A stretch of DNA of 39,779 nucleotides, taken from RZYX01 sp036654375. Its GTDB lineage: Bacteria; Bacillota; Clostridia; Oscillospirales; Acutalibacteraceae. Position 1 is the first letter of the stretch. Every line of letters starts with the position of its first letter. The DNA is taken from assembly GCA_036654375.1 (NCBI GenBank), contig JAVVSD010000014.1:1-39779 (forward strand), read 5' to 3'. Made by a program: the position numbers and the translations under genes. Positions 1 to 7,498 of the stretch are shown here, piece after piece. Below the pieces are notes generated by a model. It was not told the origin of the DNA. It made no database searches and worked only from the letters and a program-made list of their open reading frames with translations.

Positions 1-640
1 CCTTTGTTTCCTTTCTTTGGTTCGTTTCTTTTGAAATAAAAGAAATGAACAAACCTCTCTATTAGTTAATAAATCACATTGCAAAATAAGTATTAGTTTA
101 AAGAAGCAACAGAGATTTTAGCTGTTACTTGTGTGGTTTTGCTTTAAGTTATATGTTTGTTCATTTCTTTGCCTGCCAAAGAAACGAACCAAAGAAAGGC
201 AGCATGGGGGAAACCCTCAGTAGACACAGTCAATCGGTTTTCCCCCATGACCCCCTTCCGCATAAAAGCATATAGCTTGCTGTCAAAATAATTTTAGGGA
301 ATTGTTAAAATTAATGATCAAAAACTTGTAATTATTCAAACTAAAATCTCTCAAAATTTTAACTCAAAACCTTAACAATATAAAAACCTAAAATGTTTTA
401 ACTTATTTATTAAGTGTGTTTAAAGCTAACCCCATTCAACATATTTCCTTAGTGGCACAGGAAGGGGTCAAGGGGAAACCAAATAACGGATAACATTTTG
501 GTTTCCCTTTGTTTCCTTTCTTTGGTTCGTTTCTTTTGAAATAAAAGAAATGAACAACACCCTCACTAATTAATAAATCACATTGCAAAATAAGTGTTAG
601 TTTAAAGAAATAAACAGAGATTTTTTGCCTTTATTATATT
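1..640. repeat. left array of tandem non-coding repeat units
   Basis: The first 640 bases hold no credible gene. Bases 1-56 recur almost exactly at 506-561, giving a period of about 505 bp. The array holds the cut-off end of one unit (1-54), a spacer of about 100 bp (55-154), a full unit (155-556) and a second, related spacer (557-640). The same spacer and unit occur in inverse orientation at 39096-39776. The spacer is AT-rich and includes a shared stretch around AATAAATCACATTGCAAAAT. The window begins inside a unit, so the array probably extends further left. Confidence 0.9.
155..556 (+). repeat. full copy of structured repeat with imperfect terminal inverted repeats
   Basis: The left end (155-260) and right end (460-556) are imperfect inverted copies of each other. 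Each reads, from outside in: GTTTGTTCATTTCTTT, a short hairpin closed by AAAGAAA, the box GAACCAAAGAAAGG, a second hairpin built on GGGAAACC/GGTTTCCC, and the box TGACCCC(C)TTCC. The interior (261-459) is AT-rich and has no ORF of note. It looks like a MITE or another interspersed structured repeat. No transposase is present and no target-site duplication could be defined. Confidence 0.8.
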
Positions 641-657
641 ACAATTTAATATCCTCC

Positions 658-686
658 TTGAAAAATTTTGACATTAAGATTATAAT
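658..686 (+). promoter_or_regulatory. sigma-A-type promoter for the aldolase gene
   Basis: A -35 box TTGAAA (658-663) and a perfect -10 box TATAAT (681-686) are separated by 17 bp. The start codon lies 85 bp downstream, preceded by AAAAGGAG at 756-763. A TTGACA at 668-673 is too close to the -10 to be the partner. Confidence 0.6.
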
Positions 687-770
687 TTAGTTGTACGAAT
701 GTCCAAATATGGCGGCTTAATCTCCACCCTTTGATTCGGATAATTACGCATTTTTAAAAGGAGAATAATT

Positions 771-1988
771 ATGGAATATTCTGAGGAACAAGCAAGAGAA
801 CTTCTTGTTGAAGCGGGGCAAAAACTCTTTGAGCTTGGGCTTGTTGCACGCACATGGGGCAATATCAGTGCAAGAATTTCTGACACACAATTCGTTATAA
901 CTCCCAGTGGAAGACCATATGACACAATTACCCCAGAGCAGATTGTCGTTGCCAACATCAGTGACTGGAAATACACCGGTGAATTAAGACCTTCTGACGA
1001 AATTGGAATTCATGCAGAGGCTTTTCGGATTCGTCCTGATGTTAATTTTGTCATACATACGCATCAGCACAACGCTTGTATTATTGCCGCAACCGAAACT
1101 CCAATCACATATGTTCCAGAAGAATATTGGCCCATTCTTGGCGACTATATTCCCTGTGGTGACTATGGACTGCCTGCAACCAAAAAGCTTGTTAGAGGTG
1201 TTACAACCGCTGCACAGAAATATCCACAAAGCAGAGCAGTTATTATGAAACATCACGGCACAGCTTGCTTTGGCAAGGATTTTGATGACACATTTAACAT
1301 TGCTCTTGCACTTGAAGAGGTCTGCAAAATTACTATCGAAAACAAATATCTTGAAAGAAGCAAGGCGACAAGCTTTGACGAAAATGCTATGCGTGATTTT
1401 TATCTAAACCTTGTTAATTCTCGCCTTAAAATGCCACAAGATATCAATGACCTTGGCTGTAGCAAAAGGCATGGGGATAAATTTACACTTAAAATGGCTG
1501 ATTGTGGCTCTTTTGATGTGCCTCTTGATTCAAGTCCAATCGGTGATTCTGTTCCAAGCGTTGCAAAGATACACAAAGAGATTTACAACACTTCTTCAGT
1601 TCAATTTATTTCACATCTTTCAGACCCAAATGCGGTTGCTCTCAGCGTTGTTGCTGCCCCGATGAAATCATATCTTGATGACTATGCACAAATTGCAGGT
1701 ACCGTTGTCAATTCTTGTGCGTGGGATGAAAGCGATGCAAGTGCAAAAGTAATTGCAAGAACCATCAGGGGTAAAAACGCAGTTCTTGTTAAAAATCTTG
1801 GAGCTATTTGCACTGCAAACAATGCAGGCGACCTGACAGCCATCAATATTGTTATGGCAAAAGGCTGTGAAGCTCAAATTGCCGTAAAGCTTTTTGGAAA
1901 CGGAGAACCCATTGGGTATCTTGACCGCCTGATTATGAGAAAAGTTTATACTTTATATTATTCTAAACAGGCCGATAAAAAAGTTTAA
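771..1988 (+). CDS. class II aldolase/adducin-family protein with a degenerate second domain
   Basis: 405 residues, about twice the family's usual length. Residues 1-195 form a class II aldolase/adducin domain, the fold of L-fuculose-phosphate and ribulose-phosphate enzymes. Visible are GNIS (30-33), PSDE with the likely catalytic Glu77, HTH with metal ligands His96 and His98, and KHHG with His162. Residues about 255-400 look like a second copy: IHKEIY (267-272), FISHLSDP, then KNLG (341-344) where KHHG would be. The last metal His and probably the catalytic Glu are missing, so the second domain is likely non-catalytic. The substrate cannot be told, and no sugar kinase or transporter is adjacent. 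It has its own promoter and terminator, so it is monocistronic. It is transcribed towards the origin. Confidence 0.85.
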   Translation: MEYSEEQARELLVEAGQKLFELGLVARTWGNISARISDTQFVITPSGRPYDTITPEQIVVANISDWKYTGELRPSDEIGIHAEAFRIRPDVNFVIHTHQHNACIIAATETPITYVPEEYWPILGDYIPCGDYGLPATKKLVRGVTTAAQKYPQSRAVIMKHHGTACFGKDFDDTFNIALALEEVCKITIENKYLERSKATSFDENAMRDFYLNLVNSRLKMPQDINDLGCSKRHGDKFTLKMADCGSFDVPLDSSPIGDSVPSVAKIHKEIYNTSSVQFISHLSDPNAVALSVVAAPMKSYLDDYAQIAGTVVNSCAWDESDASAKVIARTIRGKNAVLVKNLGAICTANNAGDLTAINIVMAKGCEAQIAVKLFGNGEPIGYLDRLIMRKVYTLYYSKQADKKV

Positions 1989-2020
1989 ATATTTTATTTA
2001 ATTATAGTTATAATATTTTT

Positions 2021-2050
2021 CACCTGCTCATTCGGGCAGGTGATTTTTTT
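2021..2050 (+). terminator. rho-independent terminator after the aldolase gene
   Basis: The stem CACCTGC pairs with GCAGGTG over a short loop (2021-2042) and is followed directly by a run of seven Ts at 2044-2050. Confidence 0.9.
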
Positions 2051-2213
2051 ATTATCATTTATCAAAAAAGGTTTTAACCGAAGTTTTGTGCGTATATATT
2101 TATATTTACTTATTACTTTTTTCTTGTCCTGATTTTAAAATGCATCAGCAATGTGCAATAAAGGCAAGTTTAGCTGAATATACTTTACTACTGCGAGCTT
2201 TGGAGGGAAAAGA

Positions 2214-2708
2214 ATGGCTTCTGTAAAAATGGTATTTTCAAGTTTGCTGATTGCAATTGTAATAATAATTGAAACAGTTGTTATTTATAGTGGCGAAAGC
2301 CTTGTTGCCATAACTATTTTATCCACAATCCCACTCTATTTTATTTGTCGTATTGATTTGCTTTATGGCTGGCTTTCCTTCCTGTCGGTGGGAATATTAC
2401 TACTTATAATAAGCCCGCATCAGATGATGTTTTTTGTTTGTACAAACGGTCTTGTCGGCACCACTCTTGGTATTTCAAAAGTCAAGTCGAGTAGCTTTGT
2501 TGTGCAAAGCATTGCTTGCTCAATAGCTCTTTATTGCGGATTGTGTGTTGTTGTGAGCGTTTTGGGTATAGAATCCTTTGCCTATAAAAACTGGTACTAC
2601 ATTTTAGCTGTTATTGCATTTTGCGTTGTGTACAGTACTCTTTGGAACTTCATGCTTGCAAGGATTTATGACTATGCCAAAAAAATTACCAAACTTGAAA
2701 TCTTATAA
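2214..2708 (+). CDS. small polytopic membrane protein of unknown function
   Basis: 164 residues, almost wholly hydrophobic. Five to six membrane segments can be drawn, at roughly residues 5-27, 29-46, 51-69, 70-88, 95-118 and 127-150, with a short charged tail (YDYAKKITKLEIL) probably in the cytoplasm. The ATG at 2214 follows GGAGGG. The size and hydrophobic pattern recall small transporter or ECF S-component-like proteins, but no family signature is recognised. The stop lies 14 bp before the next gene's ATG, so the two are very likely co-transcribed. It may be a membrane partner for that beta-propeller protein, which has no signal peptide. Confidence 0.7.
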   Translation: MASVKMVFSSLLIAIVIIIETVVIYSGESLVAITILSTIPLYFICRIDLLYGWLSFLSVGILLLIISPHQMMFFVCTNGLVGTTLGISKVKSSSFVVQSIACSIALYCGLCVVVSVLGIESFAYKNWYYILAVIAFCVVYSTLWNFMLARIYDYAKKITKLEIL

Positions 2709-2722
2709 AAGGAGCTTTGCTT

Positions 2723-4126
2723 ATGGCGGTTTTCAGTTCAGCTATCTCTTCCTCCAATGTGCAGGAATTGACACTTAAATGGCAGGCAAAAACACGCTCA
2801 TACATAACCTCACAGCCCTTATCATATTCAAATAATATTCTGGTTTGTGACTGGCAGGGCTATATTTACTGCTTTGATTCCGAAAGTGGTAATCTGATTT
2901 ATGACAAACAGCTTTATCAGCCTCCAAAGCAAGATGGAGTGTTTAGAAAAATTCCTGTCCTTAATAAAGTTCTGGGTGAGCCACTTCCATATCTTTGGAA
3001 TGGGTTTGCAGGCAGTAGCTGTATCAGTGGTGGAATCTGGTTTATTGCAAGCGTTGGTGGAAAAGAAGGCACAATGCTTACAAATGGTGCTGCCGGCAGG
3101 CTTTATGCCGTTTATGCAAGCTCTGGAGAAATTCTTTGGGAAAGTGCATTGTCTGAGCAAATTTATTCTGGAAGCCTTGCTGTTCCAGTTTGTGACGACT
3201 ACCATATCTATGTTGGACTTTGCTCTGTTGACGAAGTTGCGAGCGTTGCATATAAGCTTAAGCTAAAATCTTTTCAGCCGGAATGTACAGGTGAAATTTT
3301 TTGCTTTGAGAAGTTTACAGGCAGAAAAATATGGAGAAAAAAGACAGTTGACTTAATTATTGATGACAATCCGCAGGCAAAGGGTGCTGGCATATGGGGT
3401 GGCTTTTCTATTCCGACAAGCAACTCGTTAGTATTTTCAACAGGCAACTCATATGGACAGCCCGCTTCAAAAGCCTCAGACTCTGTTCTAAGCATAAGCA
3501 AAATAGATGGCAGACTTCAATGGTGCTTTCAAGCAGTTGCCAATGATGCTTGGATGCCACTCAAGCCAGACGGACGCGACTATGATTTTGGCTGTACTCC
3601 CCTGCCCTTCAAATGCTCAAAAGCAAGCTCTAATGTTGCTATTGGAGCGGGCAATAAAAACGGGTTTTTATATGCCATTGACAGCATTACTGGAAAGCTT
3701 GTTTGGAACACATTTTGCCACTTTAAGTCAACTCCAGATGACGGTATCCGCTCGAATATCACCTTTGACGACGGGAAAATTTATGTGTGGAGCAAAAACA
3801 AAAAGCCTCGAAACTCCATGTGTGTCAACTGCATTGATGCCGACACTGGCAAAGTTTTGTGGTGTGTTAACAGAGATGGCACAAATGCCATGACAACTGG
3901 TGCAGTTACAAATGACCTCTATTTTCTTGCTAACTATTCGGGAGATATTTATGCACTTAACAAAAACAGTGGAGAAGAGGCTTGGTTAACCAGAATAAAA
4001 AAAGGTGCCTTTGGCTCTGATATTGCAATTTATAACAACAGGATTTTTGCAGGTCTTGGTGTTCCAAAAATGTATGGAGGAAGCACTGCTGTTTGCGGTG
4101 TTGCGTGCTATGGCTTTAAGCCTTAA
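2723..4126 (+). CDS. PQQ-binding-like beta-propeller repeat protein
   Basis: 467 residues made of repeated propeller blades of the quinoprotein dehydrogenase/BamB type. The blade hallmark G-x-x-x-W recurs about every 50-70 residues: GEILWES, GRKIWRK, GRLQWCF, GKLVWNT, GKVLWCV and GEEAWLT. GNKNGFLYAIDSITGKLVW resembles polyvinyl-alcohol-dehydrogenase-like proteins. The ATG at 2723 is preferred over a TTG at 2717 because it sits 8 bp behind AGGAG. No signal peptide, lipobox or transmembrane segment is seen, so it is predicted to be cytoplasmic. That is odd, because most relatives are exported. No PQQ synthesis gene is nearby, so the propeller may be a binding scaffold rather than a dehydrogenase. 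It is paired with the preceding membrane protein gene. Confidence 0.85.
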   Translation: MAVFSSAISSSNVQELTLKWQAKTRSYITSQPLSYSNNILVCDWQGYIYCFDSESGNLIYDKQLYQPPKQDGVFRKIPVLNKVLGEPLPYLWNGFAGSSCISGGIWFIASVGGKEGTMLTNGAAGRLYAVYASSGEILWESALSEQIYSGSLAVPVCDDYHIYVGLCSVDEVASVAYKLKLKSFQPECTGEIFCFEKFTGRKIWRKKTVDLIIDDNPQAKGAGIWGGFSIPTSNSLVFSTGNSYGQPASKASDSVLSISKIDGRLQWCFQAVANDAWMPLKPDGRDYDFGCTPLPFKCSKASSNVAIGAGNKNGFLYAIDSITGKLVWNTFCHFKSTPDDGIRSNITFDDGKIYVWSKNKKPRNSMCVNCIDADTGKVLWCVNRDGTNAMTTGAVTNDLYFLANYSGDIYALNKNSGEEAWLTRIKKGAFGSDIAIYNNRIFAGLGVPKMYGGSTAVCGVACYGFKP

Positions 4127-4155
4127 ATGCTGTACTTAGTTGCTTTTTCTCTTTT

Positions 4156-4203
4156 AATATAAAACAGGCTTACCGTCACCTGCTGAGTCCTGTTTTATTA
4201 TAT
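4156..4203. terminator. hairpin terminator after the beta-propeller gene
   Basis: TAATATAAAACAGG (about 4157-4170) pairs with CCTGTTTTATTATA (about 4189-4202) over a loop of about 18 bases. The AT-rich flanks of the stem supply U-runs in both directions. Confidence 0.7.
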
Positions 4204-4242
4204 TTATACAAACTTGTTTTGCCTGTTTAAAAGCAAAAAATT

Positions 4243-4284
4243 TATGGCCCTCAAAGCAGCGGTTTGCTGCCCTGAGAGCCATTA
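4243..4284 (-). terminator. terminator of the DUF6472 gene
   Basis: On the minus strand, a long stem built on GGCTCTCAGGGCAGC and GCTGCTTTGAGGGCC ends in ATAAATTTTTTG. It starts about 10 bp past the stop codon at 4295. Confidence 0.8.
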
Positions 4285-4294
4285 TGTTATCCTT

Positions 4295-4486
4295 TTAGTT
4301 TTGCTTTCTTACCATACCGTATTCATCATAAAGCTTAAAATATGGGCAGTTAAAAGTTGCATGGCTCAAAAAATTTGCCATTTCATCCTCGTCAAGATTT
4401 ATACTGCAGCTATAGCAATCATAATCTTCATCATATTCATAATAGGCACAACTGTCACAGTTTGTTGCCTTCGCTTTTTCACTCAT
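4295..4486 (-). CDS. small cysteine-rich protein, DUF6472-like
   Basis: 63 residues. An upstream in-frame start would add 17 residues, but the ATG at 4486 lies 6-7 bp behind a strong GGAGGT and is chosen. The protein has CDSC near the N-terminus, then YDCYSC and a later NCPYF, so five cysteines could bind one metal ion. It is acidic (YEYDEDYD, LDEDEM) and lacks a signal peptide or TM segment. It matches my memory of the DUF6472 family of Clostridia, whose function is unknown. It stands alone on the minus strand, with its own promoter (4522-4550) and terminator. Confidence 0.75.
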   Translation of the reverse strand: MSEKAKATNCDSCAYYEYDEDYDCYSCSINLDEDEMANFLSHATFNCPYFKLYDEYGMVRKQN

Positions 4487-4521
4487 AAAAAGACCTCCAA
4501 AAACACATTTACATCTACTAT

Positions 4522-4550
4522 ATAATAACAGCTTCACAAGTTCATGTAAA
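4522..4550 (-). promoter_or_regulatory. promoter for the DUF6472 gene
   Basis: Read on the minus strand, TTTACA (4545-4550) and TATTAT (4522-4527) are 17 bp apart. The -10 lies 35 bp upstream of the ATG at 4486. Confidence 0.5.
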
Positions 4551-4683
4551 TCTTCTTTGATTTAAAAATAAAATTTTGCGTTCGATACCCACATTTCTTC
4601 GTTAATATCTTTTTGATTCTTTATAAATTTTGGGATTTTAGTCTTAAAAAAGTTAATTAGCACTGCTTTTTATGGGACAAACT

Positions 4684-4712
4684 TTAACAAAATAGATTTT
4701 AATTACTATAAT
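4684..4712 (+). promoter_or_regulatory. promoter for the nucleosidase-like gene
   Basis: TTAACA (4684-4689) and TATAAT (4707-4712) are separated by 17 bp. The start codon at 4763 is preceded by GGAGGTGAAA. Confidence 0.65.
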
Positions 4713-4762
4713 GATATAAGGAAATTTCCTGCTTTTCATAAAATTTGTGGAGGTGAAATATT

Positions 4763-5467
4763 ATGATTGCGATTTTTACTGATGGACTTAGCAATGTTGA
4801 AACCTTGCTAAATAAAGTGACCATTTTATCCTCATTTACAAAAGGTAAAACAATTATTTATGAGGCTCAGATAAATTCAGGCGATGTTTTTCTTATCGTT
4901 GTCACGGGATATGGCAAGGCTAACTCTGCCTTTGGCTTTGGGCTTGCGTTAATGCGATATGATGTTGAAAAAGTAATTGGCGTTGGAAACTGCGGAAGCC
5001 TAAAGCTCTGCAATACAACGCTTGGCGAAATTGCAATATCAACCAGTGCTATTCAATTTGATGTTGATTATTCAAAACTTGGTTATCCCAAAACGCTTCT
5101 TCCAAGTTTGGAAGAATCTATTTATCCCGCAGACACTGCACTTATAGAGCTTGCGAAATCTGCCTCAGAAATAAATAGCTGTAAATTCTTTATGGCAAAG
5201 TACGCATCTTCAGACAGGTTTGTTGCATCTGCAAAAATATCCATGGAGCTAAAGTACAAATTTGACGCTGATGTAGTTGAAAATGAAGCTGGCTCTGCAG
5301 GTGAAATTATGCTCGCCACAGGTATACCTTATGTGTATGTAAAGGGAGTTTCAAACTTTGCAGATTATAATGCGCCATTTATGTATGAGGATTACAACAA
5401 AATGGCAAGCGAAAAAGCGTGCAATATCGTCTACACAATGCTTTTATCCTTAACGGCATCTACCTAA
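4763..5467 (+). CDS. MTA/SAH nucleosidase-like phosphorylase-superfamily protein
   Basis: 234 residues, the usual length for 5'-methylthioadenosine/S-adenosylhomocysteine nucleosidase (MtnN/Pfs), which removes adenine from MTA and SAH. Family marks are VTGYGKANSAFG (47-58), VIGVGNCGSL (71-80), VENEAG (172-177) and VKGVSNFAD (193-201). The E. coli residues Glu174 and Met173 correspond to Glu175 and Asn174. The E. coli catalytic Asp197 (in SDxAD) is Asn198 here, and Glu12 has no clear match in the N-terminal GLSNVETLL. The protein may therefore use a different purine nucleoside, as Asn is used by some purine nucleoside phosphorylases, or be inactive. The fold call is firm and the substrate is doubtful. 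It is a single gene between its own promoter and terminator. Confidence 0.75.
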   Translation: MIAIFTDGLSNVETLLNKVTILSSFTKGKTIIYEAQINSGDVFLIVVTGYGKANSAFGFGLALMRYDVEKVIGVGNCGSLKLCNTTLGEIAISTSAIQFDVDYSKLGYPKTLLPSLEESIYPADTALIELAKSASEINSCKFFMAKYASSDRFVASAKISMELKYKFDADVVENEAGSAGEIMLATGIPYVYVKGVSNFADYNAPFMYEDYNKMASEKACNIVYTMLLSLTAST

Positions 5468-5510
5468 GTAAAAGCTTATTCTAACTTCAATAATAATTAT
5501 TAACTTAAAG

Positions 5511-5543
5511 TCCACATACAGATCTCTGCGTGTGGATTTTTTT
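5511..5543 (+). terminator. terminator after the nucleosidase-like gene
   Basis: TCCACA (5511-5516) pairs with TGTGGA (5531-5536), with partial pairing inside the stem, followed by a run of seven Ts. Confidence 0.85.
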
Positions 5544-5552
5544 GACTTTTAG

Positions 5553-5561
5553 TGGTATAAT
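5553..5561 (+). promoter_or_regulatory. extended -10 promoter for the PQ-loop gene
   Basis: TGG-TATAAT (TG at 5553-5554, TATAAT at 5556-5561) forms an extended -10 element. No good -35 lies 17 bp upstream; that region is the preceding terminator. Confidence 0.45.
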
Positions 5562-5628
5562 ATGTCTGTTTTTAAATGTTTATAGGGAACATTTCCATTA
5601 CCATACTTTTTTAAAGGAGTCTTTCTAA

Positions 5629-5904
5629 ATGCCCGAATTGTTTGAAGCAATCATGGTTATTAGTTTTGGAGTTTCATGGCCTATTTCAATTGCAAAGTCG
5701 TATACCTCTCGTACCGCAAAAGGTAAAAGTGTCGCGTTCCTTTTCCTTATCCTTTTTGGATATGTGTGCGGAATAATCTCCAAAATTCTTGCCGACAACA
5801 TTACATATGTTTTCATTTTTTATGTTCTAAATCTTGTTCTTGTTTCCATTGACCTTATCCTTTATTTCCGAAACACCAAGCTTGATAAGCAAAGCTCGAA
5901 ATAG
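5629..5904 (+). CDS. small PQ-loop (SemiSWEET-like) membrane protein
   Basis: 91 residues with three membrane segments at about 3-22, 35-58 and 61-83. The first segment ends in a PQ-loop-like motif, WPISIAKSYTSRTAKGKS, and the second begins right after it. One three-helix PQ-loop unit matches bacterial SemiSWEETs, which dimerise to move sugars, but the diagnostic Pro-Gln is Trp-Pro here. The ATG follows AAAGGAG at the proper distance. The tail (RNTKLDKQSSK) is polar. Transport function is inferred from fold only, and no sugar-use gene adjoins it. Confidence 0.65.
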   Translation: MPELFEAIMVISFGVSWPISIAKSYTSRTAKGKSVAFLFLILFGYVCGIISKILADNITYVFIFYVLNLVLVSIDLILYFRNTKLDKQSSK

Positions 5905-6049
5905 GAAATCACTTAAAGCTAAACTTTTGTTGAACTTTCCACAAGTTATATATCATAATTTCAAATATAATCGACATCACTTCACCGTTATACCATTTGT
6001 TGGTATCTTTTTCACAGTTACGGACCTTTCTTTTTATGCACAATGATAA

Positions 6050-6079
6050 TTGACTGTTTCTTTTTTATCAGAGTATAAT
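6050..6079 (+). promoter_or_regulatory. promoter for the lipase gene
   Basis: TTGACT (6050-6055) and TATAAT (6074-6079) are separated by 18 bp. An untranslated leader of more than 100 bp follows. The rest of the gap from 5905 to here is AT-rich with no other recognisable signal. Confidence 0.6.
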
Positions 6080-6194
6080 AACAAGGAATATGTAATTGCT
6101 TGGCGATTTACCTTTAACTATTGAAATGAATTTACTTAAGATTCTTATTTATTGTTATTTGAGCAGTTTTGCCTGCATATTTATTTTTTAAGGG

Positions 6195-7403
6195 ATGGAG
6201 GAATCTTATATCGAGAATACAAATTATCCGTTTGTTTTTGTTCATGGTATGTATGGCTATGGAGAAGATGTTAAGATAAATAAGTTTTTGCCATATTGGG
6301 GAATGTATACAGGTTCCCTTGTGGAATATTTAAACGAGCAGGGCTTTGAATGTTATGCCCCGTCTGTTGGCCCTTTTTCCAGTGCTTGGGACAGAGCCTG
6401 TGAGCTTTATGCTCAAATTTTTGGTGGTACCGTTGATTATGGCGTTGCACACGCAAAAGAGCATGGGCACAACCGCTTTGGCAGAACTTATGACACTCCT
6501 CTTATTAAAGATATTGGAAAACGAAATGATGACGGCTCCTTTAAAAAAATTAATCTGGTCGGGCATAGCTTTGGTGGCGAAACTATTAGGATGTTTTCTC
6601 ATCTTATGGAACATGGTAGTAAGGACGAACGCAAAGCAACCTTGCCTCAGGATATTTCACCGCTTTTTATCGGCTCAAAGGGTAAATTTATCCACAGTGT
6701 AACAACAATTGCTTCGCCACACAATGGAATTACAGCCTTTTATGCCAACCGATCAACTGTTGACATAACAAACTACTTTGTGTTTATTGCAGGCAATGTA
6801 ATTGGAAACACCGAGCTTAACAAGTTTTATGATGTTCATTTAGAGCAGTTTAATCTTTCTGGAGATTCAAAAGAATCCCGCAGTTTTGGAAGAGCCTTTA
6901 ACACTGCCGGTGCAGCAGATGTTGTTCAAGGGCGTGACAATATCTACTATGATTTGAGCCTTCAGGGTGCAATAAAAATGAACCGCTTCCTTGTTATAAA
7001 TCCGCGTGCTTATTACTTTTCATATGCTACTTTTTATGAAATTGTGTCACCAAAAGGCGCTTTGACCGAGCTTTTTAAAGACTATCTTTCACTTGCATAT
7101 AAAGGACTTTCGGATTCATTACTTAACCTTTCCAAGATCAAGTACGGTAATGTTAAGCTTGACGAAAAATGGAGGGCAAGCGATGGTGCGGCAAATACCT
7201 ATTCTTCTATTGCTCCGCTTGACGAGAAATCCATTCGTTTTGAGAATGCGAAAAAAACTAACAAGGGAATTTGGAACACCATGAATATAATTAAAGCCAA
7301 GCATATGGGTGTTGTTGGCAAGGTTTACAATAAAAATGACAAGGAAAAATTCAGAAAGTTTTATGTTGACCATCTGACAATGATTAACTCACTTAAAGAT
7401 TAG
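6195..7403 (+). CDS. family I.5-type (zinc-binding) lipase, apparently without signal peptide
   Basis: 402 residues, alpha/beta-hydrolase fold, resembling Bacillus/Geobacillus and staphylococcal triacylglycerol lipases. The N-terminal PFVFVHGMYGYGED gives the oxyanion loop and VGHSFGG the nucleophile Ser125. Asp330 (RASDGAANT) and His370 (KAKHMGVVG) complete a likely triad. The zinc site of this family is visible: Asp66 (AWDRAC), His86 and His92 (VAHAKEHGHNRFGRTY) and Asp253 (YYDLS). It probably cleaves acyl esters. Relatives are secreted, but this ORF begins almost at the catalytic domain without a signal peptide. The start is uncertain: the ATG at 6195 has AAGGG directly abutting it, while the best Shine-Dalgarno, GGAGGAA, lies inside codons 2-3. 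The true start may be a rare non-AUG codon near 6210. Confidence 0.85.
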   Translation: MEESYIENTNYPFVFVHGMYGYGEDVKINKFLPYWGMYTGSLVEYLNEQGFECYAPSVGPFSSAWDRACELYAQIFGGTVDYGVAHAKEHGHNRFGRTYDTPLIKDIGKRNDDGSFKKINLVGHSFGGETIRMFSHLMEHGSKDERKATLPQDISPLFIGSKGKFIHSVTTIASPHNGITAFYANRSTVDITNYFVFIAGNVIGNTELNKFYDVHLEQFNLSGDSKESRSFGRAFNTAGAADVVQGRDNIYYDLSLQGAIKMNRFLVINPRAYYFSYATFYEIVSPKGALTELFKDYLSLAYKGLSDSLLNLSKIKYGNVKLDEKWRASDGAANTYSSIAPLDEKSIRFENAKKTNKGIWNTMNIIKAKHMGVVGKVYNKNDKEKFRKFYVDHLTMINSLKD

Positions 7404-7498
7404 TCAGAAAATATTTACAAATTTGTGAAAAAGTTCATATTAAGTTAACAAAAGTATAATAAAATTAGTATGTTAATGAATTTCAGGGGGAGATTGTA

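Noticed and set aside
180..260. A tRNA gene suggested by GGTTCG-like words in the repeats
   Set aside because: No cloverleaf can be drawn; the word belongs to the repeat box GAACCAAAGAAAGG. No tRNA was seen anywhere in the window.
155..556. Insertion sequence
   Set aside because: Terminal inverted repeats exist, but there is no transposase ORF and no target-site duplication could be defined, so it is listed as a non-autonomous or structural repeat.
4214..4525. A 103-residue plus-strand ORF opposite the DUF6472 gene
   Set aside because: It starts before the other gene's terminator hairpin and has no ribosome site; the minus-strand gene has a clear site, promoter and Cys motif.
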